Assembly: GCA_008828725.1 (NCBI GenBank)
Contig: MEHQ01000877.1
Span: 141,639-205,638, forward strand
From: Saccharina japonica
Lineage: Eukaryota > Sar > Phaeophyceae > Laminariales > Laminariaceae
Length of the DNA stretch: 64,000 nucleotides
Direction of reading: 5' to 3'
Each line of letters begins with the position of its first letter. Within the stretch, counting starts at the first letter, position 1. The position numbers and the translations under genes were made by a program. Under the pieces are notes generated by a model, which worked only from the letters and a program-made list of their open reading frames with translations, ran no database searches and was not told the origin of the DNA. Below, in pieces: positions 62,901 to 64,000 of the stretch.

Positions 62901-63443
62901 AGTCCGGCGAATTTGGGTTAAAGAGCCCGATCGTTCCGAAAACGATTCAGCCAAAACGTGCTACCTCTACCGTAGCAAGCGTCCTCCCATAAACTTTCTC
63001 CAGAAACTCACGAAAGGGCAGATGACCATTAGATTGTCAGGTCACCAAGGGTAGAACGAGTAGCGAGTTGGTTATCGCGGTCTATACATCGAAACATATG
63101 ATAAAATCCAAACGTGTCATGTGCTGCCTAGTTCATCATTGCCGATACTCCACCAGGAACCTTTATTAAAAACAGCCAACAATGACTACCTATATCGTAG
63201 CCTTAGTCTATTTCTTCATGCGTCTATACGCCCCTTTGCCCCCGTTTTCTGCGACGATGCTGTCACGGTTGGATAGACTACACGCACGTCATCAATGTTG
63301 GTGCCAACGATTTGCTGGGATTGCTTACTGCAGTGGAACGATACACCGCCGGAGGTGCTGGCTACGTCGACCCCGTCGCTTACGAGAACGTGTTCGAGGA
63401 CATCGGCGGAGTTCCAACCATTACCTTTGCCCCCTTGACGAGG
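54407..63443 (+). CDS. GDSL (SGNH-hydrolase) esterase/lipase, copy 2, 5' part, runs off window
   Basis: Tandem paralogue of the gene at 28669. Exons seen: 54407-54538, 57169-57291, 58901-58981, 59324-59425, 62044-62107, 63277-63443. Lengths and phases are identical to copy 1 exons 1-6 (132, 123, 81, 102, 64, 167 nt). Block I is canonical IVVFGDSLSD; block III reads INVGANDL with the GxND Asn. The last visible donor, GTGAGG at 63444, implies continuation past 64000; exons 7-11 with block V are not visible, so activity cannot be judged. No frame break is seen in the six exons. Intron 1 is 2.6 kb against 8.0 kb in copy 1, intron 2 is 1.6 kb against 0.7 kb, mostly through mobile insertions. Same expected role: a secreted or anchored ester hydrolase of unknown substrate. 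Confidence 0.86.
54753..54804. repeat. CAG trinucleotide microsatellite, intron 1, copy 2
   Basis: Seventeen near-perfect triplets, extended by imperfect CAG/CGA/CAA units to 54850. Confidence 0.9.
55027..55225 (-). mobile_element. Family G non-LTR 3' end, minus strand, intron 1, copy 2
   Basis: Reverse complement of 27110-27270, with the TTG-repeat (ACA on the sense strand) at 55027-55040 as tail. A 42-bp stretch containing GTGAAGACAACTGGATAGAG is duplicated in tandem just inside the tail. 5'-truncated. Confidence 0.65.
56630..56842. mobile_element. Family B MITE, 3' part lost at a CTA microsatellite
   Basis: Left end ACGTGTGCTACGGTCTACAG, interior GAATAATTCCATGGCC and ATTTTGGGTTAAAGAGCC, then a CTA repeat starts where the right third should be. 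No right terminus is seen after the repeat. Confidence 0.6.
56843..57012. repeat. CTA/TAG trinucleotide microsatellite, intron 1, copy 2
   Basis: About 55 triplets with CTGCTG and TAATAC interruptions, abutting a truncated family B element. The poly-Leu/Val/Ser open frames over it are artefacts. Confidence 0.95.
57613..57866. mobile_element. Family B MITE in intron 2, copy 2
   Basis: 254 bp, ends ACGCGTGCCACGATAGAGTC and CCCTACCGTAGCGCGT. Absent from intron 2 of copy 1, where AAATATTGCATGCCTATCCC (37430 region) is continuous. Confidence 0.7.
60165..60436. mobile_element. Family B MITE, old copy in intron 4, copy 2
   Basis: Starts ACCCGTGCTAAACGG and ends CATGCATGCGT. Orthologous to 38961-39212 in copy 1, with the same flanks (CAACCCGTG left, ACATCCGGAAG right). 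Confidence 0.65.
60617..61051. mobile_element. Family B MITE enlarged by an internal minisatellite
   Basis: Ends ACGCATGCTACGATAGAGGT and CCTCTATCGTAGCACGCGT, flanks ATCCAG / CTCCAG (5 of 6). 435 bp instead of about 245 because of a 9-bp minisatellite at 60779-60967. The copy 1 intron lacks it at the matching site (39400). Confidence 0.8.
60779..60967. repeat. 9-bp minisatellite (AATGACAAT) inside family B
   Basis: About 20 units, with GACAAGAAT, GACAGTAAT and GACAATACT variants. Unit resembles AAATGAGAGTCC at the same place in ordinary B copies, the probable seed. Confidence 0.9.
61406..61659. mobile_element. Family C MITE with 4-bp ACTT duplication, intron 4, copy 2
   Basis: 254 bp between ACTT (61402-61405) and ACTT (61660-61663). 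Ends GACTCATCCCACGGTAGGG and CCCTACCGTGGGATTGCTC. Copy 1 has a single ACTT at the matching site (GGATTCGCACTTCACG, about 39755). Confidence 0.8.
62738..62982. mobile_element. Family B MITE in intron 5, copy 2
   Basis: 245 bp, ends ACGCATGCTACGATAGAGGT and CCTCTACCGTAGCAAGCGT, flanks CCTCCG / CCTCCC (5 of 6). Copy 1 has the uninterrupted CTCCTCCGGAAGCTCACG at about 40939. Confidence 0.8.
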
Positions 63444-64000
63444 GTGAGGGATTCGGCCATTGAACCGGCGTTACGATGGGGGGGGGGGTGGTCCGTTTGG
63501 GGTGCTTTGATTTGGTCGCTTAGAGCCCCTCGACCGAGCGGCTACCCCAACCCTTTGTAGTTGTCAGCGTTTTGTCCGTCGTGGCGTGGCTACATGTACC
63601 GTACCAGAGTCGATTGTTAATTACGATGCGGCAACATAATGTGTATATAAAACACGAAGATCGGGTGAGTTGCAGAGCATTTCACCCAAGTAGCCTAGGC
63701 GAGATGGTGATTGCTGGGGTAGTCCCCCCCCCCCGCCCTAACGGGAAGCACCAGTCAATGACTGTCTGCCGGGGCGTCCTACAATAAGGGGACGGCACTT
63801 TCGTTGGCCTTCTGAGGCTATTTCTTATCCCAAGTGTCGTTGGAATACCACGACTGTAGTGTTGTGCCAAGGTTTTCGCGGTATACCTTGGCGTTGGGAT
63901 TCTTCACTGAGTTGCGTTTTCAGCTTTTCCCCAGAATCAGTATGTAGAGGCGAGCAATAGAATCTCCGCGAGCGAGGAGATTCAGCAATCAATAATGCTC
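63444..64000. other. Start of intron 6, copy 2
   Basis: Begins with donor GTGAGG and a G-run at 63478, like intron 6 of copy 1. The last 200 bp resemble the left part of a family B element (GAATCAGTATGTAGAGGCGA, GCGAGGAGATTC). No exon seen. Confidence 0.5.

Noticed and set aside
32331-62982. Regularly spaced family B copies as a CRISPR-like or satellite array
   Set aside because: Copies lie in both relative orientations, at irregular distances, have inverted ends and target duplications: they are MITEs.

Overview
The window is eukaryotic nuclear DNA: gene-poor, repeat-rich, with one intron-rich gene family. Exons are short (43-252 nt) and introns long (94 nt to 8 kb). Almost all donors read GTGAG or GTAAG, and CAG/CTG and TAC/GTA microsatellites abound. 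This fits a stramenopile alga, possibly a brown alga or close ochrophyte, but the taxon is an inference from style only; no rRNA or organelle marker is present.

The only protein genes I can support are two tandem copies of one GDSL (SGNH) esterase/lipase gene on the + strand. Copy 1 runs from 28669 to 49280 in 11 exons, with start codon, catalytic blocks I, III and V and a stop. Copy 2 starts at 54407 and leaves the window after exon 6 (63443). Exon 1 encodes an N-terminal signal/anchor and lies 8.0 kb (copy 1) or 2.6 kb (copy 2) before the GDS exon. Promoter-proximal DNA and most introns align between copies, so each intron is a paralogous empty site for insertions in the other.

The left 28 kb holds no gene I can support. 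It has a 195-200 bp tandem repeat (271-669), an 830 bp tandem duplication (2781-4440), palindromes (4583-5004), a cluster of TA-flanked MITEs (family A), a decayed LTR retrotransposon with a CCHC gag fragment (13935-19053), an inverted-repeat element (20735-21350), truncated non-LTR 3' ends (family D, 22287-24560) and short poly(A)-tailed retroposons (family E). Copy-1 introns are crowded with MITEs: family A (TA duplication), family B (ACGC termini, 6-bp duplication), family C (4-bp duplication), a hAT derivative nested in A, and D nested in B. The interval between the genes (49281-53870) has no gene I can recognise.

The most unusual signals are: an over-represented 9-mer TACCWGGTA (24 exact copies, at aligned places upstream of both genes, yet absent from 34.0-49.5 kb and 54.1-64.0 kb); family B with 6-bp duplications, two copies sharing one repeated target site; a shared 3' terminus between D and G retroelements; and an exon 9/10 junction in copy 1 that keeps frame only with a non-GT donor.
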